Source of the DNA: Rhizobium tibeticum
GTDB lineage: Bacteria > Pseudomonadota > Alphaproteobacteria > Rhizobiales > Rhizobiaceae
Length of the DNA stretch: 64,000 nucleotides
Assembly: GCF_900110205.1 (NCBI RefSeq)
Contig: NZ_FOCV01000030.1
Span: forward strand, 1 to 64,000
Direction: 5' to 3'
Shown: piece by piece, positions 42,291-53,001 of the stretch
Layout of the letters: every line of letters starts with the position of its first letter
Position numbering within the stretch: position 1 is the first letter of the stretch
Notes under the pieces: generated by a model
Database searches by the model: none
What the model saw: only the letters and a program-made list of their open reading frames with translations
Told to the model about the DNA's origin: nothing
Made by a program: the position numbers and the translations under genes

Positions 42291-43208
42291 TCAGTGGCCA
42301 TCGGGGGCAACAGCCTCCGGCGGCACTGTTTCCAGCAGGTTCTTGCGATGGAAAATAAACAGGCCGGCCACGACGATAATCGTGCCGCCTGTGATCACGT
42401 AAAGATCAGGAACGTCACCGAAGAAGAGGTATCCCAGTGCAATCGCCCAGATCAGCAGGCTGTACTGCAGCGGTGCCAGCAGTGAAGCCGGTGCAAGCTT
42501 CAGCGAACGCGTGATCAAGAGGTGCGCGCAGGACGCGACGACGCCAAGCCCAATCATGCCGCCGAGTTCGACCGGTGTTGTCGGTTGCCAGGCGCCGATC
42601 GATAGCACTGCCCCGACGACAAGGGCGGCGATCATCTGCCAGGTGACGAGGGTCGTATCGCTTGTATTGCGGAGATATCGGTTCAGGACGAGCGCCATCG
42701 AAAAGGAGAGGCTGCCGACAATTCCGAAGAGAGATGGCAGCGACAGCATTGCCGAGGACGGGCGAAGCGCAATCACAACGCCGCAAAAGCCGACGAAGAC
42801 GGCGAGCCAACGGCGCCAGCCGATGCGTTCGTTGAGGAAGAAGTGCGACAGGGCCGCGACGTAGATCGGCCCGGCCATGTAGAAGGTCATCACGTCGGCC
42901 AGCGGCAGATAGGCGACTGCGGCGTAAAACAAGCCGACATCGAGCGTCGCCAAGAGGACGCGCAGAAACTGCAGTCCCTTCTGCTCCACCTTGAAAAGCT
43001 CGGCTGGACCCTGTCTGGCGATGAGCGGCCCAAGGATGATGAAGCATCCAAGTGAGCGGATGAGCAGCACCTGCCCGACAGAGAAGCTCGTTACCAGCCA
43101 CTTACCCATCGCATCGTTGAGCGCGAAGAGAAAGTCCCCGAGGAGCATCAGAACAACGCCCATCAATACGAAGTTCCTGAGGCCTGTCGCGGTAGGCTGC
43201 GGTTGCAT
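42291..43208 (-). CDS. EamA/DMT-family transporter
   Basis: A 305-residue protein with ten predicted membrane segments in two EamA repeats (residues 8-140 and 150-285), for example VLMLLGDFLFALNDAMGKWL in the first. Family members export amino acids and metabolites. The start MQPQPTATGLRNFVLMG at 43208 follows CAGGAAT; the upstream part of the frame overlaps the next gene. Substrate unknown. Confidence 0.82.
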   Translation of the reverse strand: MQPQPTATGLRNFVLMGVVLMLLGDFLFALNDAMGKWLVTSFSVGQVLLIRSLGCFIILGPLIARQGPAELFKVEQKGLQFLRVLLATLDVGLFYAAVAYLPLADVMTFYMAGPIYVAALSHFFLNERIGWRRWLAVFVGFCGVVIALRPSSAMLSLPSLFGIVGSLSFSMALVLNRYLRNTSDTTLVTWQMIAALVVGAVLSIGAWQPTTPVELGGMIGLGVVASCAHLLITRSLKLAPASLLAPLQYSLLIWAIALGYLFFGDVPDLYVITGGTIIVVAGLFIFHRKNLLETVPPEAVAPDGH

Positions 43209-43293
43209 GTCGGATTCCTGTTGCCGGTTGCCGCCTCGCTGCGGCAGGCGGGCCGTCGCCCATATCGACCAGGGTGTCAAGCCATCGCGGAGG

Positions 43294-44178
43294 CTATTGC
43301 GACGTGCCCCGCAGCATTTCGATGATTGCCGAGAAATCGCGGCCGCCATTCCCCTGTTTCTCGAAAAGGGCGTAAAGCTGCGAGGCTTCGGCTCCAAGCG
43401 GCGTAGACGCGCCAGTGGATAGTGCAGCCTCTTGTGATAGTCGCAGATCCTTCAACATCAGCGCCGCCGCGAAACCCGGTTTGTATCCGTTGTTTGCCGG
43501 CGATGTCGGAACCGGCCCCGGGACAGGGCAATAGGTGCTGATCGACCAGCATTGTCCAGACGAGGTCGAGGCGACGTCGAACAGCGCTTGATGCGAAAGA
43601 CCGAGCTTTTCGCCAAGTGCGAACGCCTCGCAAACACCGATCATCGATATGCCGAGGATCATGTTATTGCAGATTTTGGCTGCCTGCCCGGCGCCCGGCT
43701 CTCCGCAATGGACGATCTTCTTGCCCATCGCTTCGAGGATGGGCTTTGCCTTTGCGAAGGCCTCGTCGGAGCCACCCGCCATGAAGGTCAGAGTCCCGGC
43801 CGCCGCTCCGCCGGTGCCACCCGAAACAGGGGCATCGAGGGAAAGGCAGCCGGCATTGCTTGCCATTTCGTGTGCCTTGCGGGCACTGTCGACGTCGATC
43901 GTGGAGCTGTCGATGACAAGCGTCCCGGCGGGAATCGAACGGAGAATGTCCGTCCATGCGCTGAGCACGTGCTTGCCCTGCGGCAACATCGTCACGACGA
44001 TTTCCGCGTCTAAGACGGCCTGGCTGATATGGCTCGCCGCCGTTACGCCCTGCGCTTGCGCGGCCTGCAGCACCGGTGCTGCGAGATCGAAGCCGGTGAC
44101 TTGATGACCCGCCTTGACGAGGTTGGCGGCCATCGGCCCGCCCATGTTGCCAAGCCCGATGAATGCGATTCGTGCCAT
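43294..44178 (-). CDS. 3-hydroxyisobutyrate dehydrogenase family protein
   Basis: A 294-residue NAD-dependent beta-hydroxyacid dehydrogenase. The Rossmann motif is IAFIGLGNMGGPMAANLVK. The substrate motif LDAPVSGGTGGAAAGTLTFM and the catalytic Lys in GAGQAAKICNNMI are typical of MmsB. It stands 9 bases after the GMC oxidoreductase gene. The true substrate may be a valine product or a related hydroxy acid from the oxidised substrate of that oxidoreductase. Confidence 0.85.
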   Translation of the reverse strand: MARIAFIGLGNMGGPMAANLVKAGHQVTGFDLAAPVLQAAQAQGVTAASHISQAVLDAEIVVTMLPQGKHVLSAWTDILRSIPAGTLVIDSSTIDVDSARKAHEMASNAGCLSLDAPVSGGTGGAAAGTLTFMAGGSDEAFAKAKPILEAMGKKIVHCGEPGAGQAAKICNNMILGISMIGVCEAFALGEKLGLSHQALFDVASTSSGQCWSISTYCPVPGPVPTSPANNGYKPGFAAALMLKDLRLSQEAALSTGASTPLGAEASQLYALFEKQGNGGRDFSAIIEMLRGTSQ

Positions 44179-44187
44179 GCCGTTCTC

Positions 44188-45783
44188 CTATCTGTTGTCC
44201 GCCAGGATCATGGCCGCTGCCATTTCGGCGATCATGATCGTCGGCGAATTGGTGTTGCCTGATGTGATGGTCGGCATCACGGAGGCGTCTGCAATCCGAA
44301 GCTTCGCCAAAGCCCTGAACCTGAGGCGCGGGTCGACGACACTTTCGCGATCCGCGCCCATTCGGCATGTCCCGACAGGGTGGAAGATCGTCGTGCCGAT
44401 ATCGCCGGCCGCCTCGGCCAGTTCCGCATCGGTACGGTAGCTCGGGCCAGGTTTGAACTCTTCCGGCTGGAACCGCGCGAATGACGGTTCTGCGACAATT
44501 TTCCGTGTCAGGCGTATCGAGCGAATAGCTATGTCGCGATCGCGTTCGGTCGAGAGATAGTTCGGGCTGATCGTCGGCTGGGCGGCAAAATCCGGGCTTG
44601 CCACATGCACCGAACCGCGGCTTTCAGGCCTGAGGTTGCAAACGCTTGCGGTGATGGCTGGGAATGGGTGCACCGGGTCGCCGAACTTGTCGAGTGACAC
44701 GGGCTGCACATGATATTGAAGGTCCGGCGTTTCCTTGTCGGGGCCGGATCGGGTAAAGATGCCAAGCTGGCTTGGCGCCATCGCCATCGGGCCGGAGCGC
44801 CTGACGAGATATTCCAGACCAATCGCTGCCTTGCCGATGAGCCTCGTTGCCTTCTCGTTTAATGTCGGAACGCCGGTGACTTTGTAGGCCATGCGAAGCT
44901 GCAGGTGATCCTGTAGGTTCTCGCCTATGCCCTTCACCTCGGTGATGACCTCCACGCCCGCGTTCCGCAGCACATCGCCGCGGCCGAGGCCCGACAATTC
45001 CAGAATGTGCGGTGAACCGATCGCACCCGCTGCAAGGACCGTTTCCCTTGCCGCGTGTGCGCGTTTCGTGATGCCCCGATGCTGATAATCGACACCTGTG
45101 ACCGCGCCTTCCTCGATGACCAAGCGACACACCTGCGCCTTCGTCAGGACCGTCAGATTGCTCCGCCGCATGGCCGGACGCAGGAAGGCCTTGGCGGTGT
45201 TCCAGCGAATGCCCGACCGCTGGTTGACGTCGAAGTAGCCGGATCCCTCATTGTTGCCGGTGTTAAAATCGGGGCTCTCGGGAATGCCTGCCTCCCTGGC
45301 CGCCGCCTGGAATGCATCGAGCACTGCCCAGCGCACACGGGCCTTTTCCACACGCCATTCACCGCCGGCGCCATGCAGTTCGTTCTCACCGCGATAGTGA
45401 TCTTCCGATTTGCGGAAGAACGGAAGAACCTCGTCCCAGCTCCAGCCGGTGCATCCCATCTGCCGCCAGAGATCATAGTCGCGCGCCTGGCCGCGCATGT
45501 AGATCATCCCGTTGATCGAGGAGCAGCCGCCAAGCACCTTGCCGCGCGGATAGTTTAGCGCGCGCCCGTTCAATCCCTGTTGCGGGGCGGTCGTGAAGCA
45601 CCAGTCGGTGCGCGGATTGTTGATGCAATAGAGATATCCGACGGGGATATGGATCCAGTGATAGTTGTCGCTGCCGCCGGCCTCCAGCAGCAGCACGCGC
45701 GTGTTCCTGTCCTCGGACAGCCGATTGGCGAGCACGCAGCCGGCACTGCCGGCGCCAATGATGATGTAGTCGAAACGATCCAT
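44188..45783 (-). CDS. GMC-family FAD oxidoreductase
   Basis: A 531-residue flavoprotein. The FAD-binding start is FDYIIIGAGSAGCVLANRLS. GMC signature 1 is around NYPRGKVLGGCSSINGMIY and signature 2 around LAAGAIGSPHILELSG. The catalytic His-Asn pair is near FHPVGTCRMG and SGNTNSPTIMIAE. Family members oxidise alcohols, choline or aromatic alcohols. It lies between a Liv-type importer and a hydroxyacid dehydrogenase, so a short chain alcohol or similar compound is plausible. The start at 45783 is used; the longer frame lacks a site. Confidence 0.88.
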   Translation of the reverse strand: MDRFDYIIIGAGSAGCVLANRLSEDRNTRVLLLEAGGSDNYHWIHIPVGYLYCINNPRTDWCFTTAPQQGLNGRALNYPRGKVLGGCSSINGMIYMRGQARDYDLWRQMGCTGWSWDEVLPFFRKSEDHYRGENELHGAGGEWRVEKARVRWAVLDAFQAAAREAGIPESPDFNTGNNEGSGYFDVNQRSGIRWNTAKAFLRPAMRRSNLTVLTKAQVCRLVIEEGAVTGVDYQHRGITKRAHAARETVLAAGAIGSPHILELSGLGRGDVLRNAGVEVITEVKGIGENLQDHLQLRMAYKVTGVPTLNEKATRLIGKAAIGLEYLVRRSGPMAMAPSQLGIFTRSGPDKETPDLQYHVQPVSLDKFGDPVHPFPAITASVCNLRPESRGSVHVASPDFAAQPTISPNYLSTERDRDIAIRSIRLTRKIVAEPSFARFQPEEFKPGPSYRTDAELAEAAGDIGTTIFHPVGTCRMGADRESVVDPRLRFRALAKLRIADASVMPTITSGNTNSPTIMIAEMAAAMILADNR

Positions 45784-45802
45784 GATTATGTCACCCCGCG
45801 GC

Positions 45803-46798
45803 TTAGCGGCGGTAGACGAAGCCGAGCTTCCGACCAAGACGCGAAGCGTAGAACTCGCCAATGATGCCGCGGCGGAAGATCAGCACGCAAATCATGAACA
45901 CGATGCCGGTGATGATCGTCACCGGAAATTCTGATGTCGCCAGGTAGTTTTCGAGTGTCACGACGAGGCCGGCGCCGAACAGCGGACCAATCAGCGTCCC
46001 GATGCCGCCAAGCAGGGTCATCAGGATCACCTCGCCCGACATCTGCCAGGCAACATCGGTCAGGGTCGCGAACTGGAAGACGAGCGATTTGACCGCCCCG
46101 GCGAGCCCCGCGAGCGCCGCCGACATCACGAAGGCGCCAAGCTTGTAGCGGGCGACGGAATAGCCGAGCGATATCGCCCGTTGCTCGTTTTCCCGGATCG
46201 ATTTCAGGATCATTCCGAAGGGCGAATTGATGAAACGCCAAATGATCAGGATACCGACGACAAAGACGGCAAGCACGAAGTAGTACATGTTGGTCGCGTC
46301 ATTGAGATCGAGGAGGCCGAACAGATGGCCGCGCGGCACGGATTGGATTCCGTCCTCGCCATGCGTGAAGTCTGATTGCAGGCAGAAGAAGAAGAACATC
46401 TGCGATAGGGCCAGTGTAATCATCGCAAAATAGATGCCCTGGCGTCGGATCGCGAAGAATCCCATGACGAGGCCGAGGGCGGCAGCGCCTACCACACCGA
46501 TGACGATGCCAAGCTCTGGCGAAAACCCCCATTCCTTCACGGCATGGGCGGTAAAATAAGCAGCACCGCCGAAGAACGTCGCATGGCCGAACGACAGAAG
46601 ACCGGTGTAGCCAAGAAGAAGATTGAAGGCGCAGGCAAACAGCGCGAAGCACAAGAGCTTCATCAGGAAAATCGGATAGAAGAAGAACGGCGCCAAGAGC
46701 AGGAGCAGCAGGCCGATGATGAGGAAGGCTGCCTGCACCGAAAGGGCAGTGCGGTTCTTTTCCGTTCTCATGGTTTCGGTGATCTCTGTCATCGTCAT
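45803..46798 (-). CDS. livM: Branched-chain amino acid-type ABC permease LivM
   Basis: A 331-residue membrane protein. The start MTMTEITETMRTEKNRTAL at 46798 overlaps the LivH stop by four bases. The first membrane helix is LIIGLLLLLLAPFFFYPIFL; FNLLLGYTGLLSFGHATFFG and SIRENEQRAISLGYSVARYK are typical LivM segments. It forms the channel with LivH. The substrate set by the binding protein is not necessarily a branched-chain amino acid. Confidence 0.9.
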   Translation of the reverse strand: MTMTEITETMRTEKNRTALSVQAAFLIIGLLLLLLAPFFFYPIFLMKLLCFALFACAFNLLLGYTGLLSFGHATFFGGAAYFTAHAVKEWGFSPELGIVIGVVGAAALGLVMGFFAIRRQGIYFAMITLALSQMFFFFCLQSDFTHGEDGIQSVPRGHLFGLLDLNDATNMYYFVLAVFVVGILIIWRFINSPFGMILKSIRENEQRAISLGYSVARYKLGAFVMSAALAGLAGAVKSLVFQFATLTDVAWQMSGEVILMTLLGGIGTLIGPLFGAGLVVTLENYLATSEFPVTIITGIVFMICVLIFRRGIIGEFYASRLGRKLGFVYRR

Positions 46799-47682
46799 GC
46801 ATCCCGGCCGAAGAGGCCCGCGGGCCTGATGAGGAGAACGATTGCCATGATGACGAAGATCACGATGTTGGAAGCTTCGGGATAGAAGACCTTGGTGAGA
46901 CCTTCGGCAATACCGAGTACGTAGCCGGTGATGATCGCCCCCATGATCGAGCCCATGCCGCCGACCACAACGACCGCAAAGACGACGATGATCATGCTGG
47001 AGCCCATCAGCGGCGACACCTGATAGATCGGTGCGGCAAGCACGCCCGCGAAGGCAGCAAGACCGGCTCCGAGCGCATAGGTCATGGTCAGGAGGACGGG
47101 CACGTTGACGCCAAATGCCTGGACGAGTGTCGCATTCTCGGTCGCTGCCCGCAGATATGCGCCGAGTTTCGTCTTCTCGATCAGGAGCCAGGTGCTGAGG
47201 CAGACCACGAGCGATACGGCCACGACCCAACCGCGATAGATCGGCAGAAACATGAAGCCAAGATTGACGGCCCCTGCAAGGGCGGCGGGCTGCGCATACG
47301 GCTGCCCGGAAGAGCCATAGAGGTAGCGAAAGGTGCCCTCCACGGCGAGTGCGAGCCCGAAGGTGAAGAGCAGTCCGTACAGCGGATCGAGGTCATAGAG
47401 CCGGCGAAGGAACAATCGCTCGATCACCGCGCCGGCCAGGCCGACGATGACGGGCGCCAGGATCAGCGACGGCCAATAGCCGATACCGGCATAGGCAAGC
47501 AGGAGGTAGGCGGCGAAGGCGCCGAGCATATATTGCGCGCCGTGCGCGAAATTGATGACCCGCAACAGACCGAAGATGATGGCGAGCCCGAGGCTCAAGA
47601 GGGCATAGAAAGAGCCGTTAATCAGGCCGATCAGCAACTGGCCCATAAACGCCTGAAGGGGAATGCCGAAGATCATCGTCAT
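46795..47682 (-). CDS. livH: Branched-chain amino acid-type ABC permease LivH
   Basis: A 295-residue membrane protein with NGSFYALLSLGLAIIFGLLR at the N-terminus and VVVVGGMGSIMGAIITGYVL near the C-terminus, both typical of LivH. The ATPase gene livF starts upstream on this strand and ends four bases before it (gap 47683-47686). Confidence 0.9.
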   Translation of the reverse strand: MTMIFGIPLQAFMGQLLIGLINGSFYALLSLGLAIIFGLLRVINFAHGAQYMLGAFAAYLLLAYAGIGYWPSLILAPVIVGLAGAVIERLFLRRLYDLDPLYGLLFTFGLALAVEGTFRYLYGSSGQPYAQPAALAGAVNLGFMFLPIYRGWVVAVSLVVCLSTWLLIEKTKLGAYLRAATENATLVQAFGVNVPVLLTMTYALGAGLAAFAGVLAAPIYQVSPLMGSSMIIVVFAVVVVGGMGSIMGAIITGYVLGIAEGLTKVFYPEASNIVIFVIMAIVLLIRPAGLFGRDA

Positions 47683-47686
47683 GAGA

Positions 47687-48391
47687 TCACACTCCCAGAA
47701 CCTTGTGCAGCGTATCCATCCGCTGCGGCAGCTCGCCCACGGGAAACTCCGAAACCATCTGCCCGTGATCCATAAGATAGAAACGATCGGCGATCCGGCT
47801 AGCGAAACGGAAATTCTGCTCGACGAGCAGGATCGTCATGCCACGCTCCTTCAATTGTTTCAGCACCTCGCCGATGCGTTGGACGATGACCGGCGCCAAG
47901 CCCTCGGTGGGCTCGTCGAGCAACAGCATGCGCACGCCCGTGCGCAGAATGCGGGCGATCGCCAGCATCTGCTGCTCACCGCCCGACAGTTTCGTACCCG
48001 CACTGTTGCGGCGTTCGTAGAGGTTTGGAAACAGCTCGTAGATCTGGTCCACGGTCAGGCCGCCGGAGGCAACGATCGGCGGCAGCAGCAGATTTTCAGA
48101 CACCGTCAGTGTCGAGAATATGCCCCGTTCCTCCGGCACGAAACCGATGCCTCGGCGCGCTGTCTTGTGCAACGGCACCTGCATCATGTCCTCGCCGGCA
48201 AAGATCAGCTTGCCTTTGCGGGCGCGCACAATGCCCGTTATGGTGCGCAGCGTCGTCGTCTTTCCGACGCCGTTGCGGCCGAGGATGGTGATCGTCTCCC
48301 CTTCGCCGACGCGCATGTCGACACCGTGCAGGATGTGGCTTTCGCCGTACCAGGCATTGAGCCCCTGGAGCTCCAGAAGTGTCGTCATCAA
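47687..48391 (-). CDS. livF: ABC transporter ATP-binding protein LivF
   Basis: A 234-residue ATPase with Walker A LGRNGVGKTTTLRTI, signature KLSGGEQQMLAIARIL, Walker B MLLLDEPTEGLAP and the switch His replaced by Gln in LLVEQNFRF, as is normal for LivF. It overlaps livG by four bases. Confidence 0.92.
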   Translation of the reverse strand: MMTTLLELQGLNAWYGESHILHGVDMRVGEGETITILGRNGVGKTTTLRTITGIVRARKGKLIFAGEDMMQVPLHKTARRGIGFVPEERGIFSTLTVSENLLLPPIVASGGLTVDQIYELFPNLYERRNSAGTKLSGGEQQMLAIARILRTGVRMLLLDEPTEGLAPVIVQRIGEVLKQLKERGMTILLVEQNFRFASRIADRFYLMDHGQMVSEFPVGELPQRMDTLHKVLGV

Positions 48392-49170
48392 CCCTCCTCC
48401 GAGCCCATGTACGCTTGGCGCACGCGCGCATCGGCGCTGACCGTCGCATAATCGCCCTCGGCGAGAATCTCGCCACGCTGCAGCACTGTCACCTGCTGGC
48501 AGATGTCGGCGACCACGGACAGATTGTGTTCGACCATCAGGACGGCGCGGTCGCGCGCCACTTCGCGGATCAGCGCCGAGACGACGCCGACATCCTCGTG
48601 CCCCATGCCTGCCATTGGCTCGTCGAGCAGGAGCACTCTCGGGTCAAGCGCCAGCGTCGTCGCGATCTCGAGCACGCGCTTGCGGCCATAGGAAAGATCG
48701 GCGGCGATCGCATCGCGTTCCTTCGAAAGGCCGACTTTCGCAAGCAGTTGTTCGGCACGATCGTTCAATTCGTCGAGAGCCGAAAGCGGACGCCAGAATT
48801 GCGTCGACAGATTGTTTGGCCGCTGCAGTGCCACGCGGACATTGTCGAGAACGCTCATATGCGGAAACACCGCCGAGATCTGAAACGACCGCACCAGTCC
48901 CATCCGCGCCACCTTGTCCGGCGCCGTTTTGGTGATGTCGGTGCCCATCAGCGTGATCGTACCGGCACTGGGCTGCAAAAACTTCGTAAGCAGGTTGAAG
49001 ACGGTGGTCTTGCCGGCACCGTTGGGGCCGATCAAGGCATGCACACTTGCATCGTGGACGTCGAGATCGACATTCTTGACGGCGGTGAAGCCACCGAAGT
49101 CGCGACGCAGGCCGCGGGCGGAGAGCACCACCTGCGGCGTCGCGTTCGATTGTGTTGCGGAACCCGCCAT
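48388..49170 (-). CDS. livG: ABC transporter ATP-binding protein LivG
   Basis: A 260-residue ATPase with Walker A GPNGAGKTTVFNLLT, signature DLSYGRKRVLEIATTL, Walker B VLLLDEPMAGMGHE and the switch His in VLMVEHNLSVV. The MGHED after Walker B is the usual LivG pattern (MNPxE). The binding-protein gene lies four bases upstream. Confidence 0.92.
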   Translation of the reverse strand: MAGSATQSNATPQVVLSARGLRRDFGGFTAVKNVDLDVHDASVHALIGPNGAGKTTVFNLLTKFLQPSAGTITLMGTDITKTAPDKVARMGLVRSFQISAVFPHMSVLDNVRVALQRPNNLSTQFWRPLSALDELNDRAEQLLAKVGLSKERDAIAADLSYGRKRVLEIATTLALDPRVLLLDEPMAGMGHEDVGVVSALIREVARDRAVLMVEHNLSVVADICQQVTVLQRGEILAEGDYATVSADARVRQAYMGSEEG

Positions 49171-49174
49171 CGGT

Positions 49175-50380
49175 TTAGTTCACCAGGGCGCAGCCGCTCT
49201 TGGCGGGATCGATATAGGCTTCCTTGCCGGGAATGGTCGCCAGAACGTTGAAGTAGTCCCACGGTTCCTTGCTGTCGGCTGGCTTCTTGACCTGAAGCAG
49301 GTACATGTCATGGATCATGCGGCCGTTCGGGCCAACCGTGCCGCCGCGCCCGAAGACGTCATCGACTGGCATTTCATGCAACTGCTTGGCAACGGCATCG
49401 GTGTCGTCGGTACCGGCCTTCTGGATCGCCTTCAGATATTGAAGCACGGCCGAGTAGGTGCCGGTATGGACCATGTTCGGCATCCTGCCTGTACGGGCGA
49501 AGAACTTCTTGCCGAACTCGCGGCTCTTGTCGTCGAGGTTCCAGTAATAGCCTTCGGTCAGCGTCAGCCCCTGTGCCGCATCGAGGCCGAGGCCATGGAC
49601 TTCCGCAAGCGTGAAGAGCAGTGCCGCCAGATGTTGGCCTCCCTGGGTGATGCCGAACTCGGCCGCCTGCTTGATGGCGTTGGAGGTATCGAGGCCGGCA
49701 TTGGCAAGGCCGATCACCTTGGCGCCGGACGATTGCGCCTGCAGCAGGAACGACGAGAAGTCCTGTGTCGAGAGGGGGTGGCGCACGGAACCGACCACGT
49801 TGCCGCCGTTGGCCTTGACGAAATCGCTCGTCTGCTGCTCCAGGGAATAACCGAACGCATAGTCGGCCGTCAGGAAGAACCAGCTGTCGCCACCCTGCTT
49901 GACGAGCGCGCCGCCGGTGCCGACGGCCAGCGCATGTGTGTCATAGGCCCAGTGGAAGCCGTAGGGCGAGCAGGCCTTGCCGGTCAGGTCCGTTGTTGCC
50001 GCGCCGGTGACGATGTCGATCTTCTTCTTTTCCTTGGCTACAGCCTGGACCGCGAGCGCCACCGATGAGGTGGTCAGTTCCATGATCGCGTCGACCTGCT
50101 CGGTGTCGTACCATTGACGAGCGATGTTGGAGGCGATGTCGGCCTTGTTCTGGTGGTCGGCATCGACGATCTCCACCGGCACGCCCAGAACTTTACCGCC
50201 GAAATCCTCGACGGCCATCTTGGCTGCCTCCACGGAGGACTTGCCGCCGAAATCAGCGTAGACGCCCGACTGATCGTTCAGTATGCCGATCTTCACCTTG
50301 CCGTCGGATGCGCCATCGGCGAGTACGGCAGTGCTGCTTGCAAGCAGGAATGCGAGCGATGCTATGAGATTCTTTCGCAT
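49175..50380 (-). CDS. Liv-type substrate-binding protein
   Basis: A 401-residue periplasmic protein with a signal peptide (RKNLIASLAFLLASSTAVLA, cleaved before DGASDGKV). The mature part is a family 6 binding protein (KIGILNDQSGVYADFGGKS at the start). Such proteins bind amino acids, small amides or aromatic compounds. It is the first gene of the five-gene importer. The downstream GMC and hydroxyacid dehydrogenases hint at an alcohol or acid substrate. Confidence 0.88.
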   Translation of the reverse strand: MRKNLIASLAFLLASSTAVLADGASDGKVKIGILNDQSGVYADFGGKSSVEAAKMAVEDFGGKVLGVPVEIVDADHQNKADIASNIARQWYDTEQVDAIMELTTSSVALAVQAVAKEKKKIDIVTGAATTDLTGKACSPYGFHWAYDTHALAVGTGGALVKQGGDSWFFLTADYAFGYSLEQQTSDFVKANGGNVVGSVRHPLSTQDFSSFLLQAQSSGAKVIGLANAGLDTSNAIKQAAEFGITQGGQHLAALLFTLAEVHGLGLDAAQGLTLTEGYYWNLDDKSREFGKKFFARTGRMPNMVHTGTYSAVLQYLKAIQKAGTDDTDAVAKQLHEMPVDDVFGRGGTVGPNGRMIHDMYLLQVKKPADSKEPWDYFNVLATIPGKEAYIDPAKSGCALVN

Positions 50381-50524
50381 ATGTCTCTCCTCCCAGAGAT
50401 TGGCCAGAATGCGGATCTGTTCAGATTTGGCCAGCCGCCCTCCTCAAAGCCGCCAGCGCATACCTTACGATCACGGAATTACCCCTTTCAAGCAAGGCCG
50501 CTTTACAACTAATTCCAAACAGTA

Positions 50525-50544
50525 TCTGTTCGTTTTTGAACAGA
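50525..50544. promoter_or_regulatory. Inverted repeat in the liv/lysR divergent region
   Basis: TCTGTTC-GTTTTT-GAACAGA is a perfect 7-bp inverted repeat in the 320-bp region between the binding-protein gene and the LysR gene, which otherwise holds only promoters. It may be an operator of that LysR protein. Confidence 0.4.
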
Positions 50545-50700
50545 AGTGCTGTCGTATCGCAGCCATGGCTCAATAAATGCAGATCGTTAGGGTGCTTTCG
50601 TTGGAACGTAGGGCAGGCCGCCGCGATATGCAGGTCGCCCGGCATTAGACGAAAGACCAATAGCGGCCACTTGACGATCACAGCGCCTACAGGGGGATTG

Positions 50701-51621
50701 ATGAACAATTCAGCGCAATTCACCTGGGATGACCTGCAGTTCTTTCTGGCCGTCGCCCGCACCGGGCAGCTATCGACTGCCGCGCGACAATTGCGCACCA
50801 GCCATGCGACGGTTTCGCGCCGCATAGATCGGCTGGAATTTGCCCTGAAGGTCAAACTCTTCGAGCGTAATCCGCGCGGCTATGTGATGACGGCCATGGG
50901 CGCGCGTTTCGTCGAAACTGCCGAAAAGATGGAGCAGGAAACCGAGCGGCTGCGCGCTGACCTGACCGACGGCGCCACAACGCAGCGCGGCGTGGTGCGG
51001 CTCAGCGCACCGGAAGGCTTCTCCAACTTCTTCTTTGCGCGCGTGCTGCCGCAGTTCGTCGCCCGCCACCCGAATTTGTCGCTTGAGCTGGTGACGATCC
51101 AGCAGATCATGTCGCTGTCGCGCAAGGAAGCCGATATCACCGTCGTTCTCGATGAACCGAAGGGCGGACCGTATTTCTCCCACAAGCTCACCGACTACCA
51201 TCTCCAGGTCTATGGTTCGCGGGAGTACCTGCAACGAAGCGCGCCGATCACCTGCCGAGACGACCTGTTGGAGCATCCCTTCATCAGCTATATCGAGGAG
51301 ATGATCTTTGCCCCCGGCCTCGACTATCTCGGCGACGTGCATCCGCGCATCAAGCCGCAGTTCCAGAGCTCCAGCATCTTCGCGCAGCTGACAGCAACAC
51401 GAAACGGCCTGGGGCTGTGTGTGCTTCCCTATTTTTTCGCCAGCCGTTACCCGGAGCTGGAACGGGTCCTTCCTGATGAGGTCGATCTCAGGCGGCATTA
51501 CTGGATCACTTGCCATCGCGACCTTCGCCAGTCGCCGCGGGTGCGCGCCGTCATCGATTTCCTGCGCGAGGCTGTGACCGGCAAGGATGTCAGGTTCATC
51601 CCTCCCTGGGTGAAGCGATAG
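50701..51621 (+). CDS. LysR-family regulator next to gcdH
   Basis: A 306-residue regulator from the ATG at 50701, behind AGGGGGATTG. The winged helix is at residues 8-65 (WDDLQFFLAVARTGQLSTAA, then LRTSHATVSRRIDRLEFALK). The effector domain has VRLSAPEGFSNFFFARVLPQ. It is divergent from the Liv importer and 98 bases upstream of gcdH on the same strand. It could act as a GcdR-type glutarate regulator, or control the importer. Confidence 0.85.
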   Translation: MNNSAQFTWDDLQFFLAVARTGQLSTAARQLRTSHATVSRRIDRLEFALKVKLFERNPRGYVMTAMGARFVETAEKMEQETERLRADLTDGATTQRGVVRLSAPEGFSNFFFARVLPQFVARHPNLSLELVTIQQIMSLSRKEADITVVLDEPKGGPYFSHKLTDYHLQVYGSREYLQRSAPITCRDDLLEHPFISYIEEMIFAPGLDYLGDVHPRIKPQFQSSSIFAQLTATRNGLGLCVLPYFFASRYPELERVLPDEVDLRRHYWITCHRDLRQSPRVRAVIDFLREAVTGKDVRFIPPWVKR

Positions 51622-51719
51622 GTTGGCCCGAGGTCGGTTCCTGGCGAGTTGACCCGTCCGTCCGGCGGGTCTATGCCCGAAGAAGGTTCGCGCCGGCAGG
51701 TGAATGAGGAGGAGTGAGC

Positions 51720-52907
<1,188 letters not shown>

Positions 52908-53001
52908 GCCATATTGGGCATCGCGCAAATTGAAACCCGCGCGACAATGTGCCAGCTTCCCATGACCGCGAGGATATTGCGCGCGGCATGGGGGATTGCA
53001 C

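Noticed and set aside
48914..50068. 384-codon plus-strand frame
   Set aside because: It is opposite livG and the Liv-type binding-protein gene, which have clear families.
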